Assembly (NCBI RefSeq): GCF_020164745.1
Contig: NZ_JAIUGV010000002.1
Coordinates: 310,001 to 374,000, forward strand
Length of the DNA: 64,000 bases
Direction: 5' to 3'
DNA from: Mesorhizobium sp. ES1-4
GTDB taxonomy: Bacteria; Pseudomonadota; Alphaproteobacteria; Rhizobiales; Rhizobiaceae
Shown here piece after piece: positions 8,964 through 19,018 of the stretch. The notes under the pieces were generated by a model. It was not told the DNA's origin. It saw only the letters and a program-made list of their open reading frames with translations, and did no database searches. A program made the translations under genes and the position numbers. Position 1 is the stretch's first letter. Every line of letters starts with the position of its first letter.

Positions 8964-11949
8964 TGAGGCGCCCTCCCGTCTCATCGAAGAACACCATGCC
9001 GGTAACCTCCACTTCGATCACTCCGTCCGGCATCGGCACGAAGAGCGTATCGCCCATCCGGTCACGCCCGCCAGCGACCAGCGCCAATGCGATCGAACGG
9101 CCGCAATTCTGCGACCAATAGCTCGAGGTGACGTGGCCGATCATCTTCATCGGAATCGCCTGCTTCGGATCCTCGACGATCTGCGCGCCTTCTTCCAGCA
9201 CCACCTTGGCGTCCTTGGTCTTGAGGCCGACCAGTTGCTTGCGGCCCTTGGCCACCAGATCCGGCCGCGTCAGGCCGCGAATGCCGACGAAGTCGGTTTT
9301 CTTCTTGCCGACCGCCCAGTCGAGACCTGCATCGTTCGGCGTGACCGTACCGTCCGTATCCTGGCCGACGATGATGTAGCCCTTCTCGGCGCGCAGCACG
9401 TGCATCGCCTCGGTGCCGTAAGCGGTGGCACCGTGCTTCTGGCCCTCGGCCCACAGCGCTTCCCAGACCGCCTGGCCGTAGTCGGCCGGTACATTGACCT
9501 CGAAACCGCGCTCGCCAGTGAAGGACATGCGGAACAGCCGTGTCGGCACGCCGCAGATTTTTCCCTCGCGCACCGACATGTGCGGCAGCGCCTCATCCGA
9601 CATGTCGATGCCTTCGACGAGCGGCGCGATGATGTCGCGTGACTTCGGCCCTTGCACGGCGATGACCGCCCATTGCTCGGTGATCGAGGTCAGCCAGACA
9701 TTGAGATGCGGGAATTCGGTCTGGAGATAATCCTCCATGTGGTTCATGACGCGCGGCGCGCCGCCGGTTGTCGTCGTCACGTGGAAGCGGTCCGGCGCCA
9801 GCCTGCCGACGACGCCGTCATCATAGATAAAGCCGTCCTCGCGCAGCATGATGCCGTAGCGGCAACGGCCGGGCTCGAGCTTTTCCCACGGATTTGTGTA
9901 GAGCAGTTCCATGAACCTGGCCGCATCCGGCCCGACCACTTCGATCTTGCCGAGCGTCGAGGCATCGAACAGGCCCGCCTGGCTGCGGACCCCAACGCAT
10001 TCGCGGTCGACCGCCGCATGCATGTCCTCGCCCGCCTTGGGGAAATACCAGGCGCGCTTCCACTGGCCGACATCCTCGAACACCGCGCCTTGCGCCGCGG
10101 CCCAGGGATGGATCGCGGTCTTGCGTGTCGGATCGAACAGCGGGCCGCGCGCATGGCTGATGATGGCGCCGAAGGTGACAGGCGTGTAAGGCGCGCGGAA
10201 CGTGGTCAGGCCGACCTCGGGGATCGGTTTGCCCAGGGTTTCGGCCGCGATCGCCAGACCATGCATGTTGGATGTCTTGCCCTGGTCGGTCGCCATGCCA
10301 TTGGTGGTGAAGCGCTTGACGTGCTCGATCGAGCGCATGCCCTCATGCACGGCCTGGCGGATGTCCTTTGCGGTGACGTCGTTCTGGAAATCGACGAAGG
10401 CCTTGACCGTCGTATCCGGTCCGGCGCCGGGCGCGGCGCCCAGCATGCCGCGCGACCAGCTCTCCGAAGCGTCCACCTTCGGCTTCACACCCTTGGCGGC
10501 TTTCGCGCCGGCATCCTTGGCCGCCTTGGCGCCCGCCGCATAGGCCTCGTCGACCGTCGCCGACAGGCCGTCGGTGCCGTTGCAGGCGCCGACCGAGACG
10601 CAGTCCTGCGCGTAGGCGCCGGGCACGAAGCGCTTGGTCTCGTCGTTGAAGGCGACCTTGCCGCGCGACTGCGAGAACAGATGCACCGACGGCGTCCAGC
10701 CGGCCGACATCAGGATCGCATCGACCGCGATCGTGCGTTCGCCGCCGCCATTTTTCGGCTGCACCGTCATCGACGATACCCGCAATTTGCCGCCGGCGCG
10801 GATCACGGCACGGCCAAAATTGATCTCGATGCCGAGAGCCCTCGCCTCGTCGACCACCGGGCCGCTCGGGTTGTCGCGCAGATCGACGATCGCCGCCACG
10901 TTGACGCCGGCCTTCTTCAGGTCGATCGCGGCACCGTAAGCCGAGTCATTGGCCGTGTAGACGCCGACATTCCGTCCGACCGCGACACCATAGTGATTGA
11001 GGAAGGTGCGCGCCGCGCCCGCCAGCATGACGCCCGGCCGGTCATTGTTGGCGAACACCATGTGGCGCTCGATGGCGCCGGAGGCCAGCACCACGCGCCT
11101 GGCACGCACCTGCCAGAGCCGCTCGCGCGGCAGGTCGTGGCCGGGGGCCTTCAAGTGATCGCTGACGCGCTCGACCAGGCCGACGAAATTCTGTGCGTAA
11201 TAGCCGAACGCCGTGGTGCGCGGCAGCACGCGGACATTGTCCATCGCGCTCAGCCGGGCGATCGCCGCTTGCGCCCAGGCAAAGCCGTCCTGGCCGTCGA
11301 TCCTGGCGCCAGACTCGAAGCGCAGGCTGCCGCCGAATTCGGCCTGCTCGTCGGCGAGGATGACGCGAACGCCGGTCTCGGCCGCCGCCAATGCCGCCGT
11401 AATGCCGGCCGCGCCGCCACCCAGCACCAGAACGTCGCAATGCGCGTAGCGCGACGAATAATGGTCGGGGTCCGGCCTCTCGGGGGAAACGCCAAGGCCG
11501 GCGGCTTCGCGGATCTTCGGTTCGTAGAGGCTCTTCCAGGCCGCCTTCGGCCACATGAACGTCTTGTAGTAGAAGCCGGCCGAAAACAGCGGTGACGCCA
11601 GGTCGTTGACCGCGCCGACGTCGAAGGACAGCGATGGCCAGCGGTTCTGCGAGTTGGCGGCAAGCCCGTCATAGAGTTCCTGGACGGTCGCGCGCACGTT
11701 CGGCGTCTTGCGCGCGTCATCACGCACAATCTGCACCAGGGCGTTGGGCTCTTCCGCGCCGGCCGACAGGATGCCGCGCGGGCGGTGGTACTTGAACGAG
11801 CGGCCGACCAGATGGACGCCATTGGCCAGAAGCGCCGAAGCCAGCGTGTCGCCCTCGATGCCGGTATAGGACTGGCCGTCGAAGCTGAAGCGCGCTGTCT
11901 TGGCCTGGCTCAGGCGTCCGGCGCCGGGAATGCGCAACGCGCCGCTCAT
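8956..11949 (-). CDS. soxA: Sarcosine oxidase subunit alpha
   Basis: 997 residues, the normal length. An N-terminal ferredoxin-like segment (GIEGDTLASALLANG, RSFKYHRPRG) precedes an NAD-binding dehydrogenase domain (DVLVLGGGAAGITAALAAAE) and a C-terminal aminomethyltransferase (GcvT-like) domain of about 400 residues that binds tetrahydrofolate. The complex demethylates sarcosine to glycine, passing formaldehyde to THF and electrons to oxygen. The start ATG overlaps the soxD stop (ATGA). A lysine/alanine-rich linker (AAKDAGAKAAKGVKPK) lies between the domains. Confidence 0.96.
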
Positions 11950-12257
11950 TTGGCAACCACTTCGTTGGAGTTTTTGGGCAGCTTGGAAGGTTTCGGCTCG
12001 CCGGCCTTGTAGGTCATGACGAACTTGTCGGTCACGGTATCGCGCACCGCGTTGAAAAAGCGGGCGCAGCCGTGGATATGCCGCCAGCGCTCATAGATGA
12101 TGCCCTTGGGATTGGAGCGGATGAAGAAGAACTTCTCGAAGTCGTCGTCGCTCTCGCCTGCCATGTTGGCCGAGCGCGCGATGTGCGCCTCGCCGGCATT
12201 GCGGAACTCGAGTTCCGGGCGCTCTTCCTCGCAATAGGGGCAGCGGATGAGAAGCAT
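11946..12257 (-). CDS. soxD: Sarcosine oxidase subunit delta
   Basis: 103 residues, the usual size. The zinc site is complete: Cys6 and Cys9 in RCPYCEEERPE, and His59 with Cys63 in WRHIHGCARFFNA, the positions known for the family. The start MLLIRCPYC was chosen because it fits the family; the frame is open 19 codons further upstream. Delta is a structural subunit in the cytoplasmic complex. It lies 11 bp after the DUF2511-like gene and overlaps soxA by 4 nt. Confidence 0.96.
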   Translation of the reverse strand: MLLIRCPYCEEERPELEFRNAGEAHIARSANMAGESDDDFEKFFFIRSNPKGIIYERWRHIHGCARFFNAVRDTVTDKFVMTYKAGEPKPSKLPKNSNEVVAK

Positions 12258-12268
12258 CGTGTTTGATC

Positions 12269-12691
12269 CTACAATTCGCCGTGGCCGACGCGAGCGCCGG
12301 CGGGTTGGTCGCAAAGTTTCTGGCCCATGGTCATGAACGGAGCGACGAGCCGCATCCGCTCCTCGACGCTTGCCGAGGCACGAAACAGGTCGCGATTGGC
12401 CATGTTGCCCAGCGTTAATTGCATCGGGTCCGTCGTGACGATGACGCCGCGCGGCTTGAACGTCTCGTCCTCTTCAAGGCCCTTCGGCCTGCCTTCAAAG
12501 AACATCACCACTTTCTGCCCTGCACTCCAGACGCAGGCCAGCGTCCCCTCGTCGATCGAAAATGGCCAGCCGGCCTCGTTGCCGGCGCGGTTGATCGGCT
12601 GCAGCCGCACCTCTTCCGGCGTCGGGAAATGGAACATGCCTTGTTCACCGGCCAGCATCAGCGGCATCGCGACAGCCATCTGCGCCATCAT
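12269..12691 (-). CDS. DUF2511-like protein inserted in the sox operon
   Basis: 140 residues starting [20 protein letters not shown]. The ATG overlaps the soxB stop as TGATG, strong evidence for translational coupling and for a real gene between soxB and soxD. The first 17 residues are hydrophobic and could be a short signal or membrane segment. The central GWPFSIDEGTLACVW resembles the WPFTVDEGTLRC core that I remember from DUF2511 (YebY-like) proteins, which are mostly secreted; the rest is unlike any family I know. Most sox operons run soxB-soxD directly, so this is an unusual passenger. A longer upstream frame (to 13126) is a shadow of soxB. Confidence 0.75.
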   Translation of the reverse strand: MMAQMAVAMPLMLAGEQGMFHFPTPEEVRLQPINRAGNEAGWPFSIDEGTLACVWSAGQKVVMFFEGRPKGLEEDETFKPRGVIVTTDPMQLTLGNMANRDLFRASASVEERMRLVAPFMTMGQKLCDQPAGARVGHGEL

Positions 12692-13944
12692 CAGTGCGCC
12701 ACCGCCGCCGCCGCTGCCTCGTCGATGAGGCGGCCGGTGCGGAAGCGCTCGATGGTGAAGGGTGCGTTGATCGGGTGCGGATCGTCCTTGGCGATGGTGT
12801 GGGCAAAGACATGGCCCGAGCCCGGCGTGGCCTTGAAGCCGCCCGTGCCCCAGCCGCAATTGACGTAGAGGCCCGGCACCGGCGTCTTGGCCAGGATTGG
12901 CGATCTGTCCGGCGTCACATCGACGATGCCGCCCCACGAACGCAGCATCTTCATGCGCGTGAAGATCGGGAACATCTCGCAGATGGCGTCGAGCGTATGC
13001 TGAAGAATGTGCAGCCCGCCGGTCTGCGAATACGAAACATACTGGTCGGTGCCGGCGCCGATCACCAGTTCGCCCTTGTCGGACTGCGAGATATAGGCGT
13101 GCACCGTGTTCGACATCACAACGCAAGGCACGACCGGCTTGATCGGCTCCGACACCAGCGCCTGCAGCGGATAGCTTTCCAGCGGCATGCGCACGCCGGC
13201 CATGTTCATGATGACGGAGGAATGGCCGGCGGCGACGACGCCTACCTTCTTGGAGCCGATGAAACCGCGTGTCGTGTCGACGCCGGTGACGGCGCCATTG
13301 GCCGCCCGTTTGACGCCGGTGACTTCGCAGTTCTGGATGATGTGGACGCCCCGCGCCGAAGCGCCGCGCGCATAGCCCCAGGCGACCGCATCATGGCGCG
13401 CCGTGCCACCACGGCGCTGCAAGGCGGCGCCGACGACCGGATAGCGCGCATCTTTCGAGGTGTTGAGCGGCGGACAGAATTCCTTCGCCTGCTCCGGCGT
13501 CAGCCACTCATTGTCGATGCCGTTCAGCCGGTTGGCATGGACATGGCGTTTCAGCACCTGGACGTCGTGCACATTGTGCGCCAGCATCATGACGCCGCGC
13601 GCCGAATACATGACGTTGTAGTTGAGCTCCTGGCTCAGCCCGTCCCACAGTTTCAGCGCGTGGTCGTAAATGCCGGCGCTCTCGTCATAGAGATAGTTGG
13701 AACGGATGATGGTGGTGTTGCGGCCGGTGTTGCCGCCGCCCAGCCAGCCCTTTTCCAGCACGGCGACATTGGTGATGCCGTGCACCGTGGCGAGATAATA
13801 GGCGGTCGCCAGCCCGTGGCCGCCGGCGCCGACGATGATGACGTCGTATTCCTTCTTGGGCTCAGGCGAGGACCACTGCTCCTCCCAGCCCTTGTGGCCG
13901 CGCATGGCCTCGCGGGCGATGGCGAATACCGAATATTTCTTCAA
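12691..13944 (-). CDS. soxB: Sarcosine oxidase subunit beta
   Basis: 417 residues with an N-terminal dinucleotide-binding motif [20 protein letters not shown] (about 34-53) for [19 protein letters not shown] near residue 180 contains the histidine to which FMN is covalently attached in this family. The C-terminal stretch [17 protein letters not shown] is also typical. Beta carries the sarcosine oxidation site. It is the first gene of the leftward operon; the 286-bp spacer to the SET-domain gene must hold the promoter. Confidence 0.96.
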   Translation of the reverse strand: MKKYSVFAIAREAMRGHKGWEEQWSSPEPKKEYDVIIVGAGGHGLATAYYLATVHGITNVAVLEKGWLGGGNTGRNTTIIRSNYLYDESAGIYDHALKLWDGLSQELNYNVMYSARGVMMLAHNVHDVQVLKRHVHANRLNGIDNEWLTPEQAKEFCPPLNTSKDARYPVVGAALQRRGGTARHDAVAWGYARGASARGVHIIQNCEVTGVKRAANGAVTGVDTTRGFIGSKKVGVVAAGHSSVIMNMAGVRMPLESYPLQALVSEPIKPVVPCVVMSNTVHAYISQSDKGELVIGAGTDQYVSYSQTGGLHILQHTLDAICEMFPIFTRMKMLRSWGGIVDVTPDRSPILAKTPVPGLYVNCGWGTGGFKATPGSGHVFAHTIAKDDPHPINAPFTIERFRTGRLIDEAAAAAVAH

Positions 13945-14230
13945 CGTCCCAGCCTCGCGCCAACAGGTCTCGCGGATTGCAGCCGGGCATTCCTTCAGCC
14001 CAGCGAGCGAGGTGTATCACTAGCGAAACGACGCTGCCACCCTTGCGCTGTTTGCGACGGCGCTTGCCGTTTTGCGCCGCGGCGTTCACGACTGGCGGGA
14101 TGTCAATCACCGGACGTGATCCACCGAGCTGATCGCAACCATGCTCGTCAGCCGAAATCTCCGGGCGCAGCCTTGCATTCCGGTTCGATTTGACGATTTT
14201 GGTTTCCCGTCGAAAAAACGGACCGGAACC
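13945..14230. other. Divergent spacer between soxB and the SET-domain gene
   Basis: About 286 bp with no supported gene. It must carry the sox operon promoter on the minus strand and a promoter for the SET-domain gene on the plus strand. A frame extending the SET gene upstream to 14141 looks like non-coding read-through. No riboswitch fold was recognised. Confidence 0.5.
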
Positions 14231-14617
14231 ATGATGCTGATCCGAACCTATGTCGCCCAGAGCGCAATCGAAGGCGTTGGCATGTTCGCCGCCGAGCCCA
14301 TCCGGAAAGGCGCCTCGATCTGGCGCCTCGACCCGGATTTTGACCGGCTGATCCCGATGGACAAATATCGGACGGCGCCGCAGCCGCTGAAGGATTTGCT
14401 CGACCGTTACGCCTATCCAAGCCCGGACAAGCCCGGGTTCATGGTCTACGAGGTCGACAATGGCCGCTTCATGAACCATTCGGCGACGCCGAACACCGAT
14501 TTCTCGCAATATGGCGGCGCGATCGCGACCCGCGATATCGCCGTCGGCGAGGAGATCACCTGCGATTACGGCGAGTTCTTCGAGGATTTCGAGCGGCTGC
14601 ACCTGGCCACGGCGTAA
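14231..14617 (+). CDS. SET-domain protein (putative lysine methyltransferase)
   Basis: 128 residues made of a single SET domain. SAIEGVGMFAAEPIRKGASI is the N-terminal strand pair; GRFMNHSATPNTDF (NHS motif) and GEEITCDYGEFF (the ELxYDY-like motif) form the pseudoknot that binds S-adenosylmethionine and substrate lysine. The MMLIRTYV start at 14231 fits the family. The target in bacteria is unknown; it lies 175 bp upstream of rpsU, so a ribosomal protein tail is one guess. No pre-SET or post-SET cysteines are visible. Confidence 0.88.
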   Translation: MMLIRTYVAQSAIEGVGMFAAEPIRKGASIWRLDPDFDRLIPMDKYRTAPQPLKDLLDRYAYPSPDKPGFMVYEVDNGRFMNHSATPNTDFSQYGGAIATRDIAVGEEITCDYGEFFEDFERLHLATA

Positions 14618-14792
14618 CGGGCGTCCTATATCCAGGTCACCGTGGCAATTTGGCTGTCGCCCGTCATTTCGACTGTGGACAGCGAGGCTTGATTCTGCTA
14701 TCAGCCGCCACAATTCGTGGTGTCGAGCGCCGCGGAGGCTTGTGGCTATGCTACTTGCCTGTTGATATCAAACCCGAAAGACAGGATTGCCC

Positions 14793-15059
14793 GTGCAGGT
14801 ACTCGTCCGCGACAATAACGTTGATCAGGCGCTTCGCGCGCTGAAGAAAAAGATGCAGCGCGAAGGCATTTTCCGCGAAATGAAGATGCGCGGCCACTAC
14901 GAGAAGCCTTCCGAGAAGCGCGCCCGTGAAAAGGCCGAAGCCGTTCGCCGCGCCCGCAAACTGGCCCGCAAGCGCGCACAGCGCGAAGGCCTGCTGCCGA
15001 TGACCCCGCGTCCGGTTGCTGCTGGCGGTGCCGCCGGTGCAGCGCGTCCGTCGCGCTGA
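14793..15059 (+). CDS. rpsU: 30S ribosomal protein S21
   Basis: 88 residues beginning [20 protein letters not shown], the universal S21 N-terminus, followed by a long basic helix rich in Arg, Lys and Ala and an alanine/proline tail that is longer than in E. coli (71 aa), as usual for rhizobia. The GTG at 14793 is preferred over the TTG at 14787 because it gives the canonical N-terminus and lies 6-7 nt after CAGGA. A stand-alone gene with its own terminator. S21 sits near the 16S 3' end and assists translation initiation. Confidence 0.97.
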   Translation: MQVLVRDNNVDQALRALKKKMQREGIFREMKMRGHYEKPSEKRAREKAEAVRRARKLARKRAQREGLLPMTPRPVAAGGAAGAARPSR

Positions 15060-15094
15060 TTATCGCCAATATTTCGTCCTTTTCGAAGGGTATC

Positions 15095-15129
15095 AGGGTG
15101 GCGCGATGCGGAATCGCCGCCACCCTTTT
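15095..15129 (+). terminator. Rho-independent terminator of rpsU
   Basis: A perfect 9-bp stem AGGGTGGCG / CGCCACCCT with a 14-nt loop followed by TTTTGTTT, 36 bp after the rpsU stop. Strong terminator geometry. Confidence 0.85.
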
Positions 15130-15250
15130 GTTTAGAGCGACATGCGGCCACTTCGGTGCGCCAAGCGCGTTCTGGCAGTTATGACATTGTGACCCGGCCC
15201 GGAGGGGGGAACCGGACCTGAACGACGGCGCAAGTGAGGACAGGGCAGAC

Positions 15251-16093
15251 ATGAACGCAACGAGCGTGGAGCGCGGGACCGCATTGCGTGGTTTCGCCCT
15301 GACAGCGGCCCTGCTTTCCGGCCTGGTGCTTGCCGGCTGCCAGACATCGGGTCCGGCCGGCGAGTTCAACAACATCGACAAGGCGCAAGGGTCGAGCGAG
15401 AACATCTCCTCGCTGTCGGCGGTCATCCAGCGCAATCCGCAGGACCCTGAAGGCTACAATGTCCGCGGCTCGGCCTATGGCCGCGGCGGCCAGTACCAGG
15501 CGGCGCTCAAGGACTTCAACCAGGCCATCCAGCTCAATCCGAACTTCTACCAGGCCTATTCGAACCGGGCCCTCATCCAGCGCTTTCTCGGCAACCAGGA
15601 AGCCGCGCTCGCCGACTACAACCGCTCGATCCAGATCAACGGCAATTATGATGCCGCCTACATCGGCCGCGGCAACCTCTACCGCAAGGCCGGCCGCACC
15701 CAGGATGCCTTCAACGACTTCCAGAAGGCGATCCAGCTCGACACCACGGACGCCCGCGCCTACCACAATCGCGGCCTGATCTATCAGAGCCAGGGCCAGC
15801 ACAAATTCGCCATCGAGGATTTCTCGACCGCCATCTCGCTGGCGCCCGACGCCGCCGAGCCCTACAACGGACGTGGCCTCTCCTATCTGGCGACGGGCGA
15901 CGAGGACAATGCCTTCTCCGACTTCAACATGGCCATCAAGCTCGACGGCCAGAACGCCGAGGCCTGGGCCAACCAGGCGCTGATCTACGAGCGGCGCGGC
16001 GACAAGGCAAAGGCCGCGAAATCCTATCGCGAAGCCGTGCGCCTGAACCCCAACTACCAGCCGGCCAAGGACGGCCTCGCCCGCGTCAGCTGA
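15251..16093 (+). CDS. TPR-repeat lipoprotein
   Basis: 280 residues with an N-terminal lipoprotein signal: a hydrophobic segment ending LVLAGCQTS, the lipobox cysteine near residue 35. The rest is about seven 34-residue tetratricopeptide repeats (for example YNVRGSAYGRGGQYQAAL, AYSNRALIQRFLGNQEAAL), each ending in LNPN or a variant. The architecture resembles NlpI and rhizobial TPR lipoproteins that scaffold envelope complexes. Anchored in the inner or outer membrane and facing the periplasm. Transcribed alone. No enzymatic motif. Confidence 0.9.
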   Translation: MNATSVERGTALRGFALTAALLSGLVLAGCQTSGPAGEFNNIDKAQGSSENISSLSAVIQRNPQDPEGYNVRGSAYGRGGQYQAALKDFNQAIQLNPNFYQAYSNRALIQRFLGNQEAALADYNRSIQINGNYDAAYIGRGNLYRKAGRTQDAFNDFQKAIQLDTTDARAYHNRGLIYQSQGQHKFAIEDFSTAISLAPDAAEPYNGRGLSYLATGDEDNAFSDFNMAIKLDGQNAEAWANQALIYERRGDKAKAAKSYREAVRLNPNYQPAKDGLARVS

Positions 16094-16311
16094 CATCGTT
16101 TTCGCTGAGATCGGCTGGCGGAGCCAACCAGCACCTGGGGTTGTCCGCGTGTCCAAAGGAGACGCGCGGCTGAAGATCGCCACCAATCCGGCAACCCTGT
16201 GTTAACCCCCGCCGCAAGCCGTCAACCCTTGCCTTGTTCGCGCCAAGGTTTCGGCGGAACGGTCGCGTCACTCGAGACGTTTACCGAAGACTGATGCGAA
16301 AGGACCCTCCC

Positions 16312-16788
16312 ATGATCAAGAAACTCGTCTGCGCCGCCGCTCTTGCAACGACCGTCTTCGCTGCCGCCCCGGCCAACGCCGGCAGGTTGCAGCTCGGCAC
16401 GCTCGACTGCACCATCGATGGCGGCACCGGCTACATCGTGACCTCTAACAAGGGCGTGTCCTGCGTCTTCCGGCCCCATCATCACGGACCGTCTGAAATT
16501 TACACCGGCGTCATATCCAAGCTTGGCGTCGATCTCGGCCGGACGCACCAGGGCCAGCTGATCTAGGCGGTTTTTGCCGCGACGCGCGACCGCGACGCGG
16601 GCGACCTTGCCGGCAGCTACTACGGCGTCAACGCCGAGGCGAGCGTCGTCACCGGCGGCGGCGCCAACCTGCTGGTCGGCGGCTTCGACAGCGCCTTCAT
16701 GCTGGAGCCGCTCAGCGTCCAGGCGCAGACCGGCGTCAACCTCGCCGTGGCGGTGACTTCGCTGGAGTTGATCCACTCGCTGAAATAA
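16312..16788 (+). pseudogene. DUF992-family gene interrupted by an in-frame TAG
   Basis: The frame from ATG 16312 encodes a signal peptide (MIKKLVCAAALATTVFAAAP) and the DUF992 N-terminal part LQLGTLDCTIDGGTGYIV, then stops at TAG 16564-16566. The same frame continues without another stop to TAA 16786-16788 with clear family sequence (DLAGSYYGVNAEASVVTGGG, TGVNLAVAVTSLEL). The neighbour at 16879 aligns throughout. DUF992 proteins that I remember carry Trp near this point, so a TGG to TAG change is the simplest cause. Full length would be 158 residues. A sequencing error or readthrough cannot be excluded. Confidence 0.8.
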
Positions 16789-16825
16789 GCGGTTTGGAGC
16801 CTCGGCTCCCAGGCCCTACACTCCG

Positions 16826-16861
16826 CGGCGCGGAACCGGATAAGATGGTTCCGCGCCGTTT
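16826..16861 (+). terminator. Hairpin after the interrupted DUF992 gene
   Basis: A perfect 12-bp inverted repeat CGGCGCGGAACC / GGTTCCGCGCCG with a 9-nt loop, followed by TTTGAATTTG. It separates the two DUF992 copies and ends 18 bp before the next ATG, so it could be a terminator or part of the leader of the intact gene. Confidence 0.55.
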
Positions 16862-16878
16862 GAATTTGGGGGGACACC

Positions 16879-17361
16879 ATGCCGAGGACAGCCATCGCCG
16901 CTGCCATGATCGCAACCACGCTTGCCGGCACGGCAGAAGCACAAGATCAGGGCATCGAGCTCGGCACGCTCGAATGCGCCATATCCGGCGGCACCGGCTT
17001 CATCTTCGGTTCGAGCAAGGATCTGAGCTGCACCTTCACCTCCGCCGACAAGACCTTCGCGCCCGAAGCCTATTTCGGCGCCGTCAACAAATACGGCCTC
17101 GATATCGGCACGACCAAGCAGGCGGTGATGCGCTGGCTGGTGCTGACGCCGCTGAAGAACATCTACGCGCCGGGCGCACTGGCGGGTGACTATATCGGCG
17201 CCAGCGCCGAAGTGACCGCCGCCGTCGGCGCCGGCGCCAATCTCCTTGTTGGCGGCACCTCGCAGGCCTTCACCCTGCAGCCGCTCAGCCTGCAGACACA
17301 GACCGGCATCAATCTCGCCATCGGTGTCAGCCAGTTCCAGTTGCGTAGCATCGAGAATTGA
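16879..17361 (+). CDS. DUF992-family secreted protein
   Basis: 160 residues with a signal peptide (PRTAIAAAMIATTLAGTAEA) and one DUF992 domain. Motifs shared with the broken upstream copy are LGTLECAISGGTGFIFGSS, GALAGDYIGASAEVTAAVG, GANLLVGG and QTGINLAIGV. Two cysteines (LEC and LSC) may be disulphide-bonded. GGGGGGACACC before the ATG is a good ribosome site. The family is abundant in rhizobia, periplasmic, and of unknown role. The two copies arose by tandem duplication. Confidence 0.88.
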   Translation: MPRTAIAAAMIATTLAGTAEAQDQGIELGTLECAISGGTGFIFGSSKDLSCTFTSADKTFAPEAYFGAVNKYGLDIGTTKQAVMRWLVLTPLKNIYAPGALAGDYIGASAEVTAAVGAGANLLVGGTSQAFTLQPLSLQTQTGINLAIGVSQFQLRSIEN

Positions 17362-17557
17362 TTGCAAGCGGCCCATCCAGGACGACACTGGCCCAAACAT
17401 CTCGGAAAAAGCCGCTTGAACTCAACTGAGGTTGAGGTTCTACAAACCCGCCCCGAGCAAGGCCGCGTCTCACCGCGGCGCGCATGGTCCTGCCGGAAGC
17501 CTCGCGCTGGCTTCTGGTGCCGTGCGGCTGCATCGAGATATGCAAGCAGGGATGGAC

Positions 17558-18994
17558 ATGACTGAAATCAGCACAAACAGGGTCGACTGGCGGGCATTAT
17601 GGGCAAGCGGCGATCTGGCGCGCTTCTGCTTCATCAGCCTCGGCATCCTGCTTCACGCCACCAATGAGACCATGGTTGCCACGGTGATGCCGGCAATGGT
17701 CGGCGAACTGGCCGGCGTTCAGCTGGTCGGCTGGTCGCTGGCGATCTACGAACTCGGCGCCATTGTCGCCGGCGCCGCGGCCGGACGGTTGGTGAGCTAC
17801 GTGGCGCTGCGCACCAACATGGTGGTCGCGGCCCTGCTCTACGCCGCCGGGGCGCTGATCTGCGCCACCTCGCCTTCCATGCAATTGTTCCTGGCCGGCC
17901 GGCTGATCGAGGGTCTTGGCGGCGGTGCGCTGGTGTCGCTGGCCTTCGTCTCGGTCGAGCGGCTGTTCTCGCGTGCCATCTGGCCGCAGCTTTTCGGCAT
18001 CATGTCGGCGATCTGGGGCGTCGCGGCGTTCAGCGGTCCACTGCTCGGCGCGATCATGACCGAACTCCTGTCATGGCGCTGGGCCTTCGGCGTCTTCACC
18101 CTCGGCGGCGCCGCCATGGCGCTGGCAAGCTTCCTCGTGCTCGACACGCCGGAGGCGACAAGACCCAGCACGAGCGCCGGCAAGGCGCCGCCCTTCCCGT
18201 TCATGGCGCTCGGCTGCCTTGCCATTGCCGTGGTGCTGATTGCCTCGGCCGGCGTCGATATCGCCCTGTTGCGTTCCTCGCTGCTGATCGTGTTCGGGCT
18301 GGCGGGCCTCGCGCTGTTCTTCCACGTCGACGCGCTGAGGCCGCGCTCCCGGCTTTTCCCGGCGCGGCTGTTCTCGTGGCGCACGCCAGTGGGCGCCGGC
18401 ATGACCATGGTCGCGGCCTTTTCCATCGCGACCTGCTCCTTCGGTGTCTACGGGCCGCTGCTGCTCACCAGCCTCCACGACATTCCGCTCCTGACGTCAG
18501 GCTACATCATCGCCGCCGAGTCGATCGCCTGGTCGATCCTGTCGATCCTCGTGGCCAACGCGCCGCCGCGGCGAGAAAGGCTGATCATAGTCTGCGGCGC
18601 ATTGATGATCGCGGCCGGTATCGCCGGCTTCGCCTACACGATACCGCTGGGCTCGATCCCGTTGATCCTGCTCTGCGCCTTGCTGCAAGGCGGCGGTTTC
18701 GGCGTGGCCTGGCCGTTCCTGACGCGCGTCATCGTCGCCTCCGCGCCGGATGACGAGCAGACCATCGCATCGGCCGCGGTGCCGACCATGCAGCGCATCG
18801 GCTATGCCGTCGGCGCAGCCCTTGCCGGCATCGTCGCCAACGCCAGCGGTTTTTCGCAAGGGCTGAACCACGACGCGGCGGCCAATGTCGCAAGCTGGCT
18901 GTTCCTTGCCTTCGTGCCGCTCGGCATTCTCGGCTGTCTCGCCGCCTTGCGGACGTCGGCGGTTGCGAACCGGCCGCTCGGAGCCATCGTCTGA
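17558..18994 (+). CDS. MFS transporter, drug-exporter type
   Basis: 478 residues of alternating hydrophobic helices, consistent with 12-14 transmembrane segments. The N-terminal ATNETMVATVMPAMVGEL and EGLGGGALVSLAFV resemble the DHA2/EmrB group of major facilitator exporters. A cytoplasmic loop around residues 195-210 is rich in Thr, Ala and Pro. The start MTEISTNRV was chosen because GCAGGGA lies 6 nt upstream; ATGs at 17552 and 17540 are alternatives. No HlyD-like partner is adjacent, so it probably works alone in the inner membrane. Substrate unknown. Confidence 0.87.
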   Translation: MTEISTNRVDWRALWASGDLARFCFISLGILLHATNETMVATVMPAMVGELAGVQLVGWSLAIYELGAIVAGAAAGRLVSYVALRTNMVVAALLYAAGALICATSPSMQLFLAGRLIEGLGGGALVSLAFVSVERLFSRAIWPQLFGIMSAIWGVAAFSGPLLGAIMTELLSWRWAFGVFTLGGAAMALASFLVLDTPEATRPSTSAGKAPPFPFMALGCLAIAVVLIASAGVDIALLRSSLLIVFGLAGLALFFHVDALRPRSRLFPARLFSWRTPVGAGMTMVAAFSIATCSFGVYGPLLLTSLHDIPLLTSGYIIAAESIAWSILSILVANAPPRRERLIIVCGALMIAAGIAGFAYTIPLGSIPLILLCALLQGGGFGVAWPFLTRVIVASAPDDEQTIASAAVPTMQRIGYAVGAALAGIVANASGFSQGLNHDAAANVASWLFLAFVPLGILGCLAALRTSAVANRPLGAIV

Positions 18995-19018
18995 CGCGGT
19001 TCTATCGAAGGAGCCGCG

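Noticed and set aside
9652..11595. 647-codon plus-strand frame opposite soxA
   Set aside because: Fully antisense to soxA, which has domain-level matches; shadow.
13945..14230. Possible glycine riboswitch before soxB
   Set aside because: No glycine aptamer motif seen; spacer is unremarkable.
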